Source: Salinisphaera sp. UBA6602
Lineage (GTDB): Bacteria; Pseudomonadota; Gammaproteobacteria; Nevskiales; Salinisphaeraceae
Reading direction: 5' to 3'
Assembly: GCA_002433465.1 (NCBI GenBank)
Contig: DJIE01000058.1
Location: forward strand, 11,202-25,921
DNA length: 14,720 bases
The translations under genes were made by a program, and so were the position numbers. The first letter of the stretch is position 1. The number at the start of each line of letters is the position of its first letter. Below the pieces are notes generated by a model, which did no database searches, was not told where the DNA came from, and saw nothing but the letters and a program-made list of their open reading frames with translations. Below are positions 1-6,574 of the stretch, piece after piece.

Positions 1-1114
1 CCCAGCCGGTGGATTCGACGTTCGCGGACACCGCGATCCGGGCATCGGTATCGAGCCCCTCGATCAACGAGGCCAGCTTCGCGCGGCGCTCTTCGATCGG
101 CGACTCGCGAATATCGGTGCCGTCGTATTCCATCAGGTCGTAGGCCAGAAAGCGCACCGGATGCTTGGCCTGCATCTTCGCCGACGGCTTGAGCCGGCCG
201 ATACGCCGCTGCAGGCGCGCAAACGGCAGCGGCCGCGGCTCGCCCTCGGCCCAGGCCAGAATCTCGCCGTCGAGCACACAGCCATCGGGCAGATCGGCCG
301 CGGCCGCTTCGAGCTCGGGGAAACGGCCCTCCATGAGGTCTTCGCCGCGCGACCAGATATGACACTGGCCCTGGCGACGGATGAGCTGGGCGCGTATGCC
401 GTCCCATTTCCATTCCGCATGCCAGTCGCTGCGCGCGCCCAGATCGGCCATCGCTTCGATCGGCGCCTGTTCGATCGGCGACGCCAGGAAGAACGGGTAC
501 GGCTGGGCAGCGTCCTCGCCCCGATCTTCCGGGTCGATCAGGCGTTCGAAGAACTGCGGCGTGGGCTGCCAGCGGCCCATCAGTCGATGGGCGATCCGTG
601 CGGGCTCGATAGCGGCCGTCTCGGCCAGCGCCCGGGTGACCAGCCGCCGCGACACGCCCACGCGAAACGCGCCGGTGAGCAGCTTGTTGAGGGTGAAGCG
701 CGCATCGGTGGGCAGCTCGCGCCAGAAGCCGATGATACGGGCCTTGCGCTCGTCGTCTTCCAGATCCCGCAGCGGCAGAATGCGTTGCTCTACCCAGTCG
801 TGCAGGGCGATATCCAGGCCGGCATCGCCGGTTTCGATTTCATCGAGCAGCAGGGTGACGGTTTCGGCCAGATCGCCGACCGCCGAATAGCTTTCCTCGA
901 CCAGCCAGAGCGGCATGTCGATCGCCTCGGCCGTCCATTCGCGCAGCCGCGCGGAGGGAATCAGCCGCTTGATACGCCGGCCGCACAGAAACGACACCGC
1001 CCAGGCCGCATCCGCCGCAGGGGCGGACGCGAAATAGTCGCGCATGGCCGCAATCTTGTCGTTGGTCGCGGTACTGGCATCCAGACGCGTGTACAGCGCG
1101 GTGAATCGACGCAC
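1..1114 (-). CDS. ATP-dependent DNA ligase, ligase-associated DNA damage response type (3' part outside window)
   Basis: Seals DNA nicks using ATP. The gene runs off the left edge, leaving 371 N-terminal codons of a family that is usually about 530 residues. Residues 1-200 form the all-helical N-terminal domain; the opening RRFTALYTRLD and the stretch SFLCGRRIKRLIPSARL (41-57) are characteristic of the bacterial LIG group that often sits with a metallo-beta-lactamase exonuclease, an Lhr-like helicase and a phosphoesterase. The adenylation domain starts near 210: the nucleotidyl lysine is K236 in KWDGIR (motif I), LDGEILAW lies at 281-288 (motif III) and LAYDLMEYDG at 323-332. I chose the GTG at 1114 because the family begins at this point; there is no clear ribosome binding site, and in-frame codons continue upstream. 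No exonuclease gene lies upstream, so any partners must be to the left of the window. Family assignment is firm; membership of the multi-gene repair operon is inferred. Confidence 0.93.
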   Translation of the reverse strand, partial: MRRFTALYTRLDASTATNDKIAAMRDYFASAPAADAAWAVSFLCGRRIKRLIPSARLREWTAEAIDMPLWLVEESYSAVGDLAETVTLLLDEIETGDAGLDIALHDWVEQRILPLRDLEDDERKARIIGFWRELPTDARFTLNKLLTGAFRVGVSRRLVTRALAETAAIEPARIAHRLMGRWQPTPQFFERLIDPEDRGEDAAQPYPFFLASPIEQAPIEAMADLGARSDWHAEWKWDGIRAQLIRRQGQCHIWSRGEDLMEGRFPELEAAAADLPDGCVLDGEILAWAEGEPRPLPFARLQRRIGRLKPSAKMQAKHPVRFLAYDLMEYDGTDIRESPIEERRAKLASLIEGLDTDARIAVSANVESTGW

Positions 1115-1211
1115 GGCTAGCGCCCGGCCGCGGCGCGCCGTGGCACGGTCCGGGTGCAACGCCAACCACTGACAGGGCGCGTCATCGGCCGGTCATCACG
1201 GGCGCAAGAAC

Positions 1212-1234
1212 GTCTTTGCTGTCGCGTCAAAGAC
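1212..1234. repeat. Inverted repeat GTCTTTG-N9-CAAAGAC in ligase/GSMT divergent region
   Basis: Perfect 7-base inverted repeat (1212-1218 and 1228-1234) with a 9-base centre. It lies between the divergent ligase and glycine/sarcosine methyltransferase genes, about 98 bases from the first and 115 from the second. It could be a two-fold operator or a small RNA hairpin; the sequence alone does not decide, and no regulator is encoded nearby. Confidence 0.4.
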
Positions 1235-1239
1235 TTGGC

Positions 1240-1254
1240 CCTCAGCGGTTGAGG
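1240..1254. repeat. Inverted repeat CCTCA-N5-TGAGG in ligase/GSMT divergent region
   Basis: Short perfect 5-base inverted repeat starting six bases after the 1212-1234 repeat. Its right arm overlaps the TTGAGG that serves as -35 in the tentative GSMT promoter, so a protein bound here could affect that promoter. A repeat this short can also arise by chance. Confidence 0.25.
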
Positions 1255-1276
1255 TCTGGCGCGCGGGTTGCATAAC
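1249..1276 (+). promoter_or_regulatory. Tentative sigma70 promoter for the betaine synthesis genes
   Basis: TTGAGG (1249-1254), a 16-base spacer and CATAAC (1271-1276) each match the sigma70 consensus at 4 of 6 positions. Transcription would start near 1283, giving a leader of about 66 bases that includes a small hairpin, GCCG-TATAC-CGGC (1311-1323). The match is weak. An alternative is TTGCAT (1268-1273) with a poor -10. The gene is plausibly salt-induced and so need not have a consensus promoter. Confidence 0.22.
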
Positions 1277-1348
1277 GTGGTCACTCCATTTGAAAAGATT
1301 GCGGCGAGACGCCGTATACCGGCGGCACCGTGACGGGGACTTTCGTGT

Positions 1349-2203
1349 ATGAAAGAAGCCACTCGCGACAACCCTCTATTCCAGCGCACCCAGGATTTCG
1401 GCGCGGCGCCGACCGACGTACGCGAAACCGGCCACTATCAGTACGAATACGTCCACGATTTCGTGGAACGCTGGGACGATCTCATCGACTGGGATGGTCG
1501 TGCCGCCAGTGAACGCCATTTCTTCATCGATGTGCTCAAGCGGTACGGCTGCCAATCCGTGATCGATGCGGCCACCGGCACCGGTTTTCATTCCGTACAA
1601 TTACTCAAGGCCGGTTTCGAGGTCGCCAGTATCGACGGCAGCCCGCAGATGCTCGCCAAGGCCTTCGAAAACGCACGCCAGCGCGGCATGATCCTGTCCA
1701 CGGTGCACAGCGACTGGCGCTGGTTATCGCGCGACGTGGTGGGACGTTACGACGCGATCATCTGTCTGGGCAACTCCTTCACCCATATCTTCAACGAACA
1801 CGACCGCCGACGTACCCTCGCCGAGTTCTACGCCATGCTCAAGCATGACGGCATCCTGATCCTTGACCAGCGCAACTACGACGCCCTGCTCGATGGCCAG
1901 GCCACGCCCGGTCACAAGTACTACTACTGCGGCGCCGATGTCTCGGCCGCGCCCGAGCATGTCGACGACGGCCTGGCGCGTTTTCGCTATACCTTTCCGG
2001 GCGACGAGGTCTATCACCTCAACATGTTCCCGTTGCGCAAGGCCTATGTACAAGCGCTGATGCGCGAAGTGGGCTTTCAATCGGTGACCACCTACGGCGA
2101 CTTCCAGAGCAGCTACCGGGAAAACGAGCCGGACTTCTTCATCCATGTCGCCGAGAAATCCTATCGGGAAGCCGACCCGGATCGCGAAGCGTACAACTCG
2201 TAA
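1349..2203 (+). CDS. gsmt: Glycine/sarcosine N-methyltransferase (GSMT)
   Basis: Cytoplasmic SAM-dependent methyltransferase that converts glycine to sarcosine and sarcosine to dimethylglycine, the first two steps of de novo glycine betaine synthesis. The 284-residue protein is a typical class I Rossmann methyltransferase: motif I is DAATGTG at 73-79, the ribose-binding acidic residue is D96 in SIDGSPQ, and the post-II segment YDAIICLGNSF is at 134-144. RNYD at 175-178 carries the arginine that in animal glycine N-methyltransferase binds the substrate carboxylate, which supports glycine as substrate. The C-terminal part has the GSMT signature VYHLNMFPLR (221-230) and ends at DFFIHVAEK. A GGGGAC box (1335-1340) lies 8 bases before the ATG. 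The dimethylglycine methyltransferase gene follows after only 9 bases, so the two are surely co-transcribed. The pair is known from extreme halophiles such as Halorhodospira, where betaine acts as an osmoprotectant. Confidence 0.95.
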   Translation: MKEATRDNPLFQRTQDFGAAPTDVRETGHYQYEYVHDFVERWDDLIDWDGRAASERHFFIDVLKRYGCQSVIDAATGTGFHSVQLLKAGFEVASIDGSPQMLAKAFENARQRGMILSTVHSDWRWLSRDVVGRYDAIICLGNSFTHIFNEHDRRRTLAEFYAMLKHDGILILDQRNYDALLDGQATPGHKYYYCGADVSAAPEHVDDGLARFRYTFPGDEVYHLNMFPLRKAYVQALMREVGFQSVTTYGDFQSSYRENEPDFFIHVAEKSYREADPDREAYNS

Positions 2204-2212
2204 GGAGCGCAT

Positions 2213-3049
2213 ATGAGCCCGTATTCCCAGGCCGTACGCACGGCCCAGGCCTACTACAACAGCGACGACGCCGAAAACTTCTACTCGCGCCTGTGGGGCG
2301 GCGAGGACATCCATATCGGCTTGTACCAGTCAAAGGCCGAAGCCGTGGTCGATGCCAGCCATCGCACGGTCGAACATATGTGCGCGCTGCTGGGCGACGC
2401 GCTCGATGGTGCAACCGTGCTGGATATCGGCGGCGGCTACGGTGGTTCGGCCCGCCATATCGCCCGCCGTCACGACGCCGAGGTGGTCTCGCTGAATCTA
2501 TCCGAAGTCCAGAACGCGCGCGCACGGCGCAAGAACGCCGAACGCGGCCTGGACGATCGCGTAACCGTCGTCGACGGCGACTTTGAAAATATTCCCTTCG
2601 ACGACGGCCATTTCGATATCGTCTGGTCGCAGGATGCGATGCTGCATTCCGGCAATCGGCAACGCGTGCTCGACGAAGTCGCCCGCGTGCTCAAACCGGG
2701 CGGCACGTTTATCTTCACCGACCCCATGCAGGCCGACGACTGCCCCGACGGCGTGCTGCAGCCGGTGCTCGACCGGATACAGCTGGATACCATGGGCTCG
2801 CCCGGTTTCTACACCCGAGCGCTGGAACAGCGCGGCTTCAGCCGCCGCGACTTCGAAGACCATACCCGCCAGATACCCCGCCACTACGCCCGAATTCACG
2901 AAACGCTGGTCGAGCGCGAGGACGAGCTGCGCGATTCGGCCATCTCCAGGGCCTATATCGACAACATGAAAAAAGGCCTGCAGCACTGGGTGGATGCCGG
3001 CGAGGCCGGCCGTCTGGCCTGGGGCATCATGGTTTTCGACAAGCGCTGA
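2213..3049 (+). CDS. sdmt: Sarcosine/dimethylglycine N-methyltransferase (SDMT)
   Basis: SAM-dependent methyltransferase that methylates sarcosine and dimethylglycine, producing glycine betaine, and so completes the pathway started by the preceding gene. The 278-residue length is normal for the family. The SAM-binding motif I is VLDIGGGYGGSA at 69-80; the acidic region VVDGDFENIPFDDG spans 119-132, motif IV is DIVWSQDAMLHSG at 135-147, and KPGGTFIFTDPM at 161-172 is the motif typical of phosphoethanolamine and dimethylglycine methyltransferases. The C-terminal segment ending in AWGIMVFDKR matches known SDMTs. The start is well supported: the upstream TAA stop runs directly into an AAGGAG ribosome binding site (2202-2207), 5 bases before the ATG. 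No S-adenosylhomocysteine hydrolase or methionine adenosyltransferase gene is next to it, although the pathway uses three SAM per betaine; these must be elsewhere in the genome. Confidence 0.95.
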   Translation: MSPYSQAVRTAQAYYNSDDAENFYSRLWGGEDIHIGLYQSKAEAVVDASHRTVEHMCALLGDALDGATVLDIGGGYGGSARHIARRHDAEVVSLNLSEVQNARARRKNAERGLDDRVTVVDGDFENIPFDDGHFDIVWSQDAMLHSGNRQRVLDEVARVLKPGGTFIFTDPMQADDCPDGVLQPVLDRIQLDTMGSPGFYTRALEQRGFSRRDFEDHTRQIPRHYARIHETLVEREDELRDSAISRAYIDNMKKGLQHWVDAGEAGRLAWGIMVFDKR

Positions 3050-3166
3050 TCTGGGCCAAGGGGCTTGATTCGGGGGCATTCATCGTCAGCTTTAACTGCA
3101 TGAAGCAAGAGTCGCTGTGGGCGGCGCTTGTATTGAACTCGCACCTCCAAACACAGGAACCACCGC

Positions 3167-3931
3167 ATGCAACGCTTTCAGGACAAGATCGCCCTGATCA
3201 CCGGCGCCGGCTCGGGCATGGGCGCGGCCACCGCCAAGCGCCTTGTCGACGAGGGCGCCACGGTCGTGCTCGTCGGCCGTACCCGGGAAAAGCTCGACAC
3301 CGTGGCCAAGGATCTGCCGGACGCCCAGGTGCATGTGCGCCCGGCCGACGTATCCGACGCCGATGCCGTGAACACGCTGATTGAAGAGGTCGTGGCGACC
3401 TGCGGCCGGCTCGATATCCTGGTCAACAACGCGGGTGTGGCCACCCAGAGCCGGATTACCGATACCGACGACGAGACCTGGCGCAAGATCATGTCGATTA
3501 ACGTCGACGGCGTGTTCCACTGCTGCCGGGCCGCCCTGCCGCACCTGATCGAAAGCCGCGGCAATATCGTCAACACCTCTTCGGTTTCCGGTCTGGGCGG
3601 CGACTGGGCGATGAGCGTCTACAACGCCAGCAAGGGCGCGGTGAGCAACTTCACCCGGGCGCTGGCACTGGATCACGGCAGCGACGGGGTACGCGTGAAC
3701 GCGGTCTGCCCGAGCCTGACCCGCACCGATATGGCCAGCGGCGTGTTCGAAAAGAGCGACCTGCTCGACAAGTTCGCCGAACGCATGCCGCTGGGCGCGG
3801 GTGCCGCGCCCGAAGACATCGCCGCCGCGATCGCCTTTCTGGCCAGCGACGACGCCCGTTTCATCAGCGGCGTGAACCTGCCGGTCGATGGCGGCCTGAT
3901 GGCTTCCAACGGCCAGCCGCCCCAGGTCTGA
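3167..3931 (+). CDS. SDR-family NAD(P)-dependent oxidoreductase
   Basis: Classical short-chain dehydrogenase/reductase of 254 residues, cytoplasmic, substrate unknown. All core elements are visible: cofactor loop TGAGSGMG at 12-19, R38 after the second beta strand (suggesting NADPH rather than NADH), D61, NNAG at 87-90, structural N112, catalytic serines in TSSVSG (137-142), and the YNASK catalytic tyrosine and lysine (Y152, K156). The C-terminus ISGVNLPVDGG (233-243) is typical. It resembles 3-oxoacyl-ACP reductase and glucose dehydrogenase-like members, but sequence similarity does not fix the substrate in this family. AGGAA lies 7 bases before the ATG. It is 117 bases downstream of SDMT on the same strand, with no terminator seen between them and a strong one after it, so it may share the betaine transcript. 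I found no good promoter in the gap. A role in osmolyte metabolism is only a guess from position. Confidence 0.9.
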   Translation: MQRFQDKIALITGAGSGMGAATAKRLVDEGATVVLVGRTREKLDTVAKDLPDAQVHVRPADVSDADAVNTLIEEVVATCGRLDILVNNAGVATQSRITDTDDETWRKIMSINVDGVFHCCRAALPHLIESRGNIVNTSSVSGLGGDWAMSVYNASKGAVSNFTRALALDHGSDGVRVNAVCPSLTRTDMASGVFEKSDLLDKFAERMPLGAGAAPEDIAAAIAFLASDDARFISGVNLPVDGGLMASNGQPPQV

Positions 3932-3946
3932 CCCGCGCCGCGCCAA

Positions 3947-3976
3947 CCCACCCGGCCCGGGCCCACCCGGCCACGG
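3947..3976 (+). repeat. Imperfect 15-base tandem duplication, C-rich
   Basis: Two adjacent 15-base units (3947-3961 and 3962-3976) agree at 13 of 15 positions and share CCCACCCGGCC. They lie just after the dehydrogenase stop codon and just before its terminator. The palindrome GGCCCGGGCC (3954-3963) spans the junction. It is probably a local slippage duplication; C-rich, G-poor RNA could in principle help Rho, but this stretch also contains many G residues. Confidence 0.4.
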
Positions 3977-3986
3977 GCCGCTACGC

Positions 3987-4024
3987 AGGCGATCGCGCCG
4001 ACCAAGGCCGATCGCCTCTTTTTT
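3987..4024 (+). terminator. Rho-independent terminator after the betaine/SDR block
   Basis: AGGCGATCG (3987-3995) pairs perfectly with CGATCGCCT (4009-4017). After a bulged C, GCC (3997-3999) pairs with GGC (4006-4008), closing a 6-base loop. The stem is followed by CTTTTTT with six T residues (4019-4024). Both stem strength and T-tract are good. It lies 55 bases after the dehydrogenase stop and is the only strong terminator between 1349 and the next gene, consistent with one GSMT-SDMT-SDR transcript. Confidence 0.85.
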
Positions 4025-4033
4025 GCCCGCACG

Positions 4034-4057
4034 GTACGAAAATATGGCTTTTCGTGC
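4034..4057. repeat. Inverted repeat ACGAAAA-N6-TTTTCGT upstream of the AI-2E transporter
   Basis: Perfect 7-base arms at 4036-4042 and 4049-4055 around TATGGC, extended outward by one G-T wobble and one G-C pair. It begins 9 bases after the terminator T-tract and lies about 105 bases before the next start codon. Its A/T-rich arms stand out from the GC-rich surroundings. It could be an operator for the transporter gene or a weak second stem-loop; there is no T-tract after the right arm. Confidence 0.4.
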
Positions 4058-4162
4058 TTAGCTGGCAAAAAGACGCTGCCAATCCGCGTCGCCCGCCACG
4101 AGTCGAAGCTGCGCTGGCCGCGAACGCTGCGCTGACCGAGATCGATTTCCACCGAGTCCTGA

Positions 4163-5299
4163 ATGGCCGAACCCGACACCCAATCCAGCGACAGCCACGA
4201 TTCGACTTCGCTGGGCGCGAGCCCGTTGGTCAAGTGGATGCTGGTCGCATTGTTTGCCTACGCGTCGGTATTCGTGCTGAGCCAGGCCCGCAGCTTTTTC
4301 GTGCCCATCGTGCTGGCCTTTCTGCTGTCCATGGTATTCGCCCCGATTCGCCGCGTATTCGACCGGCGGCGGGTGCCGGCGGCGCTGTCGTCGCTGGTGA
4401 TCGTGAGCGTACTGCTGGTGAGTTTTCTGTTCGCGGTCGCCGCGCTGGCCGTGCCGGCGACCGGCTGGATCGAGAACGCCCCGCGTATCGAACAACGCAT
4501 CGAACAGCAGCTCGCCGACGTTGCCGGCCCGTTCAGCGCCATCTTCGAGGCCAACGAAAAGCTGCAGTCGATGACCCGCAGCAACACGCCGGACGTTCAA
4601 ACGGTGGAAATCGAGGGCGAAAGCGCGGCCACCCAAGCCGCGCTGCTCGCGCCCAACATGCTCGCCCAGTTCGTGTTCACGATGGTGCTGCTGCTGTTTC
4701 TGCTCGCCTCGGGCGACATGTTCTACGAAAAGCTCGTGCACGTGATGCCGAGTTTCCGCGACAAGCGTCGGGCCGCCCAGATCGCCCACGATATCGAACG
4801 CAAACTCTCGCGCTATCTGCTGACCATCACCACCATCAACGCCGGTCTCGGGGTGGCGGTCGCGCTGACGATGTGGGCATTCGGCATGCCCTATCCCGCC
4901 GTGTTTGGCGTGATCGCCTTCCTGTTCAACTTCATCCCCTATCTCGGTGCGCTCGGCGGCATCGCGATCGCCGCGATGATTGCACTCATCACCTTCGACT
5001 GGGTGGGCTGGGCCTTGATCGTTCCGGGCGTCTATTTCGCGCTCACCACCCTCGAGGGCCAGATCGTGACCCCCTATTTCGTGGGTCGCAGGCTGCGCTT
5101 GAATACGGTCATCGTATTCATCACGGTCACGTTCTGGGCCTGGCTGTGGTCGGCCGTGGGGATGATCGTGGCGCTACCGCTGCTCGTGGCCGTCAAGACG
5201 CTTTGCGAGCACATCGAAGCGCTGCACAACCTCGGCGATTTCCTGTCCGAACGGCATGCCGAACTCGACGACGTGCGACAGACACCGCCCGAGCACTGA
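4163..5299 (+). CDS. AI-2E family transporter (PerM/YdiK/TqsA-like membrane protein)
   Basis: Polytopic inner-membrane protein of 378 residues, within the usual 340-400 of the family. A hydrophilic N-terminus of about 20 residues is followed by membrane segments near 23-41, 45-62 and 75-97. A soluble stretch with amphipathic helices (about 100-160) comes next, then segments near 165-184, 219-240, 245-275, 280-296 and 312-345. The family signature FNFIPYLGALGG is at 256-267, and LEGQIVTPYFVGRRLRLN at 297-314 is also typical. Members have been reported to export autoinducer-2 or other small molecules, and some act as ion antiporters in halophiles; substrate cannot be told from sequence. The ATG has no strong ribosome binding site. 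It follows a strong terminator and is convergent with lipA, 40 bases away, so it is probably transcribed alone. Confidence 0.9.
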   Translation: MAEPDTQSSDSHDSTSLGASPLVKWMLVALFAYASVFVLSQARSFFVPIVLAFLLSMVFAPIRRVFDRRRVPAALSSLVIVSVLLVSFLFAVAALAVPATGWIENAPRIEQRIEQQLADVAGPFSAIFEANEKLQSMTRSNTPDVQTVEIEGESAATQAALLAPNMLAQFVFTMVLLLFLLASGDMFYEKLVHVMPSFRDKRRAAQIAHDIERKLSRYLLTITTINAGLGVAVALTMWAFGMPYPAVFGVIAFLFNFIPYLGALGGIAIAAMIALITFDWVGWALIVPGVYFALTTLEGQIVTPYFVGRRLRLNTVIVFITVTFWAWLWSAVGMIVALPLLVAVKTLCEHIEALHNLGDFLSERHAELDDVRQTPPEH

Positions 5300-5339
5300 C
5301 GCGCCGGGACATTCGATTCGGGCGTCGGCCCGTAGACCG

Positions 5340-6335
5340 CTACGCCGTCTGGTCGAGCCCGGCGTTGTTCTTGTCGAACACCCGATCGGCGCGATAGGAA
5401 CTGCGCACCAGCGGCCCGGAAACGACTTCCAGGAAACCGCGCGCCAGGCCCCACTGCCGATACTTGGCAAAATCGGCCGGCGGAACATAGCGCTCGACCG
5501 GCAAGTGGTTCACGGTCGGCCGCAGATACTGGCCAAAGGTGACGATATCGACGCCGATCGCGGCCAGATCGTCCAGCGTCTGCGCGATTTCATCTTCCGT
5601 CTCACCCAGGCCCAGCATCACGCTGGTCTTGGTGAGCACGTCCGGATTGTGCTTCTTGGCGTGCTCGAGCACGTCCAGGGTCTGGCGATAGCCGGCACGG
5701 GCATCGCGTACCACGTGGGTCAGACGTTCGACCGTTTCCACGTTCTGGGCGAACACTTCCAGCCCGGAGTCCACCACCTTGTCGACATGTTCGGCCACGC
5801 CACGAAAATCGGGGGCCAGCGCTTCCACGCGCACGTTGGGCGTGCGTGCCTTGATCGCCTTCACGCAGTCGGCGTAGTGCTGGGCGCCGCCGTCGGGCAG
5901 GTCGTCGCGGTCCACCGAGGTGAGCACGATATAGTTCAGGCCCATGATCTCGACCGAATCGGCACAGTGCTCGGGCTCCTGTGCATCCAGCCAACCACGC
6001 GGGTTACCGGTATCCACCGCACAGAAGCGACAGGCGCGGGTACAGGTATCGCCCATGATCATGATGGTGGCGGTGCCATGACTCCAGCACTCGCCGATGT
6101 TCGGGCACATGGATTCTTCACAGACCGTGGCCAGCTTGTGCTCGCGCACGTTCTTCTTGACCGCCTGATAGGTATCGCCCGTGGGCAGGCGCGCGCGCAG
6201 CCAGTCCGGCTTGCGCCCGATCGGTACGGCCGCGGCGTTCTTGTTCGCCTTCATGCCGTTCTTGATCGCCCGGGTGCCGTTGGGCTTCTGGACCTTGCTG
6301 CCCGTAACCACGGGGATGCCTTTGAAATCGCTCAT
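5340..6335 (-). CDS. lipA: Lipoyl synthase
   Basis: Radical-SAM enzyme that inserts two sulfurs into the octanoyl chain carried on E2 subunits or the glycine-cleavage H protein, giving lipoamide. The 331-residue protein has the complete set of cluster ligands: C72, C77 and C83 in [12 protein letters not shown] (auxiliary cluster that donates sulfur), C98, C102 and C105 in CTRACRFC (radical-SAM cluster), and the C-terminal RSSYRAD (311-317) that supplies the serine ligand. The frame is open a further 20 codons upstream; I prefer the ATG at 6335 because homology and a normal N-terminus begin there and because it lies about 38 bases after a promoter candidate. No lipB lies beside it, unlike in many gammaproteobacteria, so octanoyl transfer must be encoded elsewhere. 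The lipoylated glycine-cleavage system competes for the same glycine the betaine genes use, but nothing here shows joint regulation. Confidence 0.97.
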   Translation of the reverse strand: MSDFKGIPVVTGSKVQKPNGTRAIKNGMKANKNAAAVPIGRKPDWLRARLPTGDTYQAVKKNVREHKLATVCEESMCPNIGECWSHGTATIMIMGDTCTRACRFCAVDTGNPRGWLDAQEPEHCADSVEIMGLNYIVLTSVDRDDLPDGGAQHYADCVKAIKARTPNVRVEALAPDFRGVAEHVDKVVDSGLEVFAQNVETVERLTHVVRDARAGYRQTLDVLEHAKKHNPDVLTKTSVMLGLGETEDEIAQTLDDLAAIGVDIVTFGQYLRPTVNHLPVERYVPPADFAKYRQWGLARGFLEVVSGPLVRSSYRADRVFDKNNAGLDQTA

Positions 6336-6379
6336 GCCGTCTTCGACCGTCGTTCGTACTGTGTCGCGGACCGATACCG

Positions 6380-6388
6380 ATGATAACA
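6380..6388 (-). promoter_or_regulatory. Extended -10 promoter candidate for lipA
   Basis: Read on the minus strand, TGT-TATCAT matches an extended -10 element (TGN plus TATAAT with one mismatch). No convincing -35 lies upstream, which is usual for extended -10 promoters. Transcription would begin near 6373, leaving a leader of about 38 bases before the lipA ATG at 6335. Confidence 0.4.
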
Positions 6389-6517
6389 CCCGCACCGGCT
6401 ACGCCTCGCCGGGCGCGCTCAATCCTACGTTGCGGGCGCCGATAACCGTTGCAAGGCCGCGAAGACACGATATTGATCGCGGCCGTTCGCCGGTCAGCCG
6501 CCGTACAGCCAGGCCGC

Positions 6518-6526
6518 TGCTATGAT
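6518..6526 (+). promoter_or_regulatory. Extended -10 promoter candidate for the DUF5924 gene
   Basis: TGC-TATGAT is an extended -10 element with one mismatch to TATAAT. The -35 region is GC-rich and not recognisable. The start would be near 6533, about 42 bases before the ATG at 6575. A further weak pair, TTGCAA (6449-6454) and TATTGA (6471-6476) with a 16-base spacer, lies upstream and is less convincing. Confidence 0.38.
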
Positions 6527-6574
6527 CGCGCCGCCGCGCCCGGCAGGCCGGGTCACGGCAATCTGTCTGTATTG

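Noticed and set aside
161..1120. Long plus-strand open frame of 319 codons opposite the ligase
   Set aside because: The minus strand has ligase motifs KWDGIR, LDGEILAW and family-typical N-terminus through the whole span. The plus-strand frame is arginine- and glycine-rich with no recognisable motif, as expected for an antisense frame in GC-rich DNA.
3065..3096. Possible promoter for the short-chain dehydrogenase (TTGATT and TTTAAC)
   Set aside because: The spacer would be 20 bases and both boxes match poorly; there is not enough to call an independent promoter.
3092..3946. Minus-strand open frame of 284 codons
   Set aside because: It lies opposite the short-chain dehydrogenase, which has every catalytic motif; the minus frame is its mirror and shows no domain.
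5319..5332. Small hairpin CGGGC-GTCG-GCCCG between the AI-2E transporter and lipA ends
   Set aside because: Only 5 base pairs and no T-tract on either side, so it is not supported as a bidirectional terminator, although its place between convergent genes is suggestive.
4054..5397. Plus-strand open frame of 447 codons overlapping the AI-2E transporter in another frame
   Set aside because: It is arginine-, alanine- and histidine-rich with no membrane segments or motifs, while the 4163-5299 frame has the family signatures.
5256..6383. Plus-strand open frame of 375 codons opposite lipA
   Set aside because: lipA carries all cluster-binding cysteines on the minus strand; the opposite frame is a shadow.
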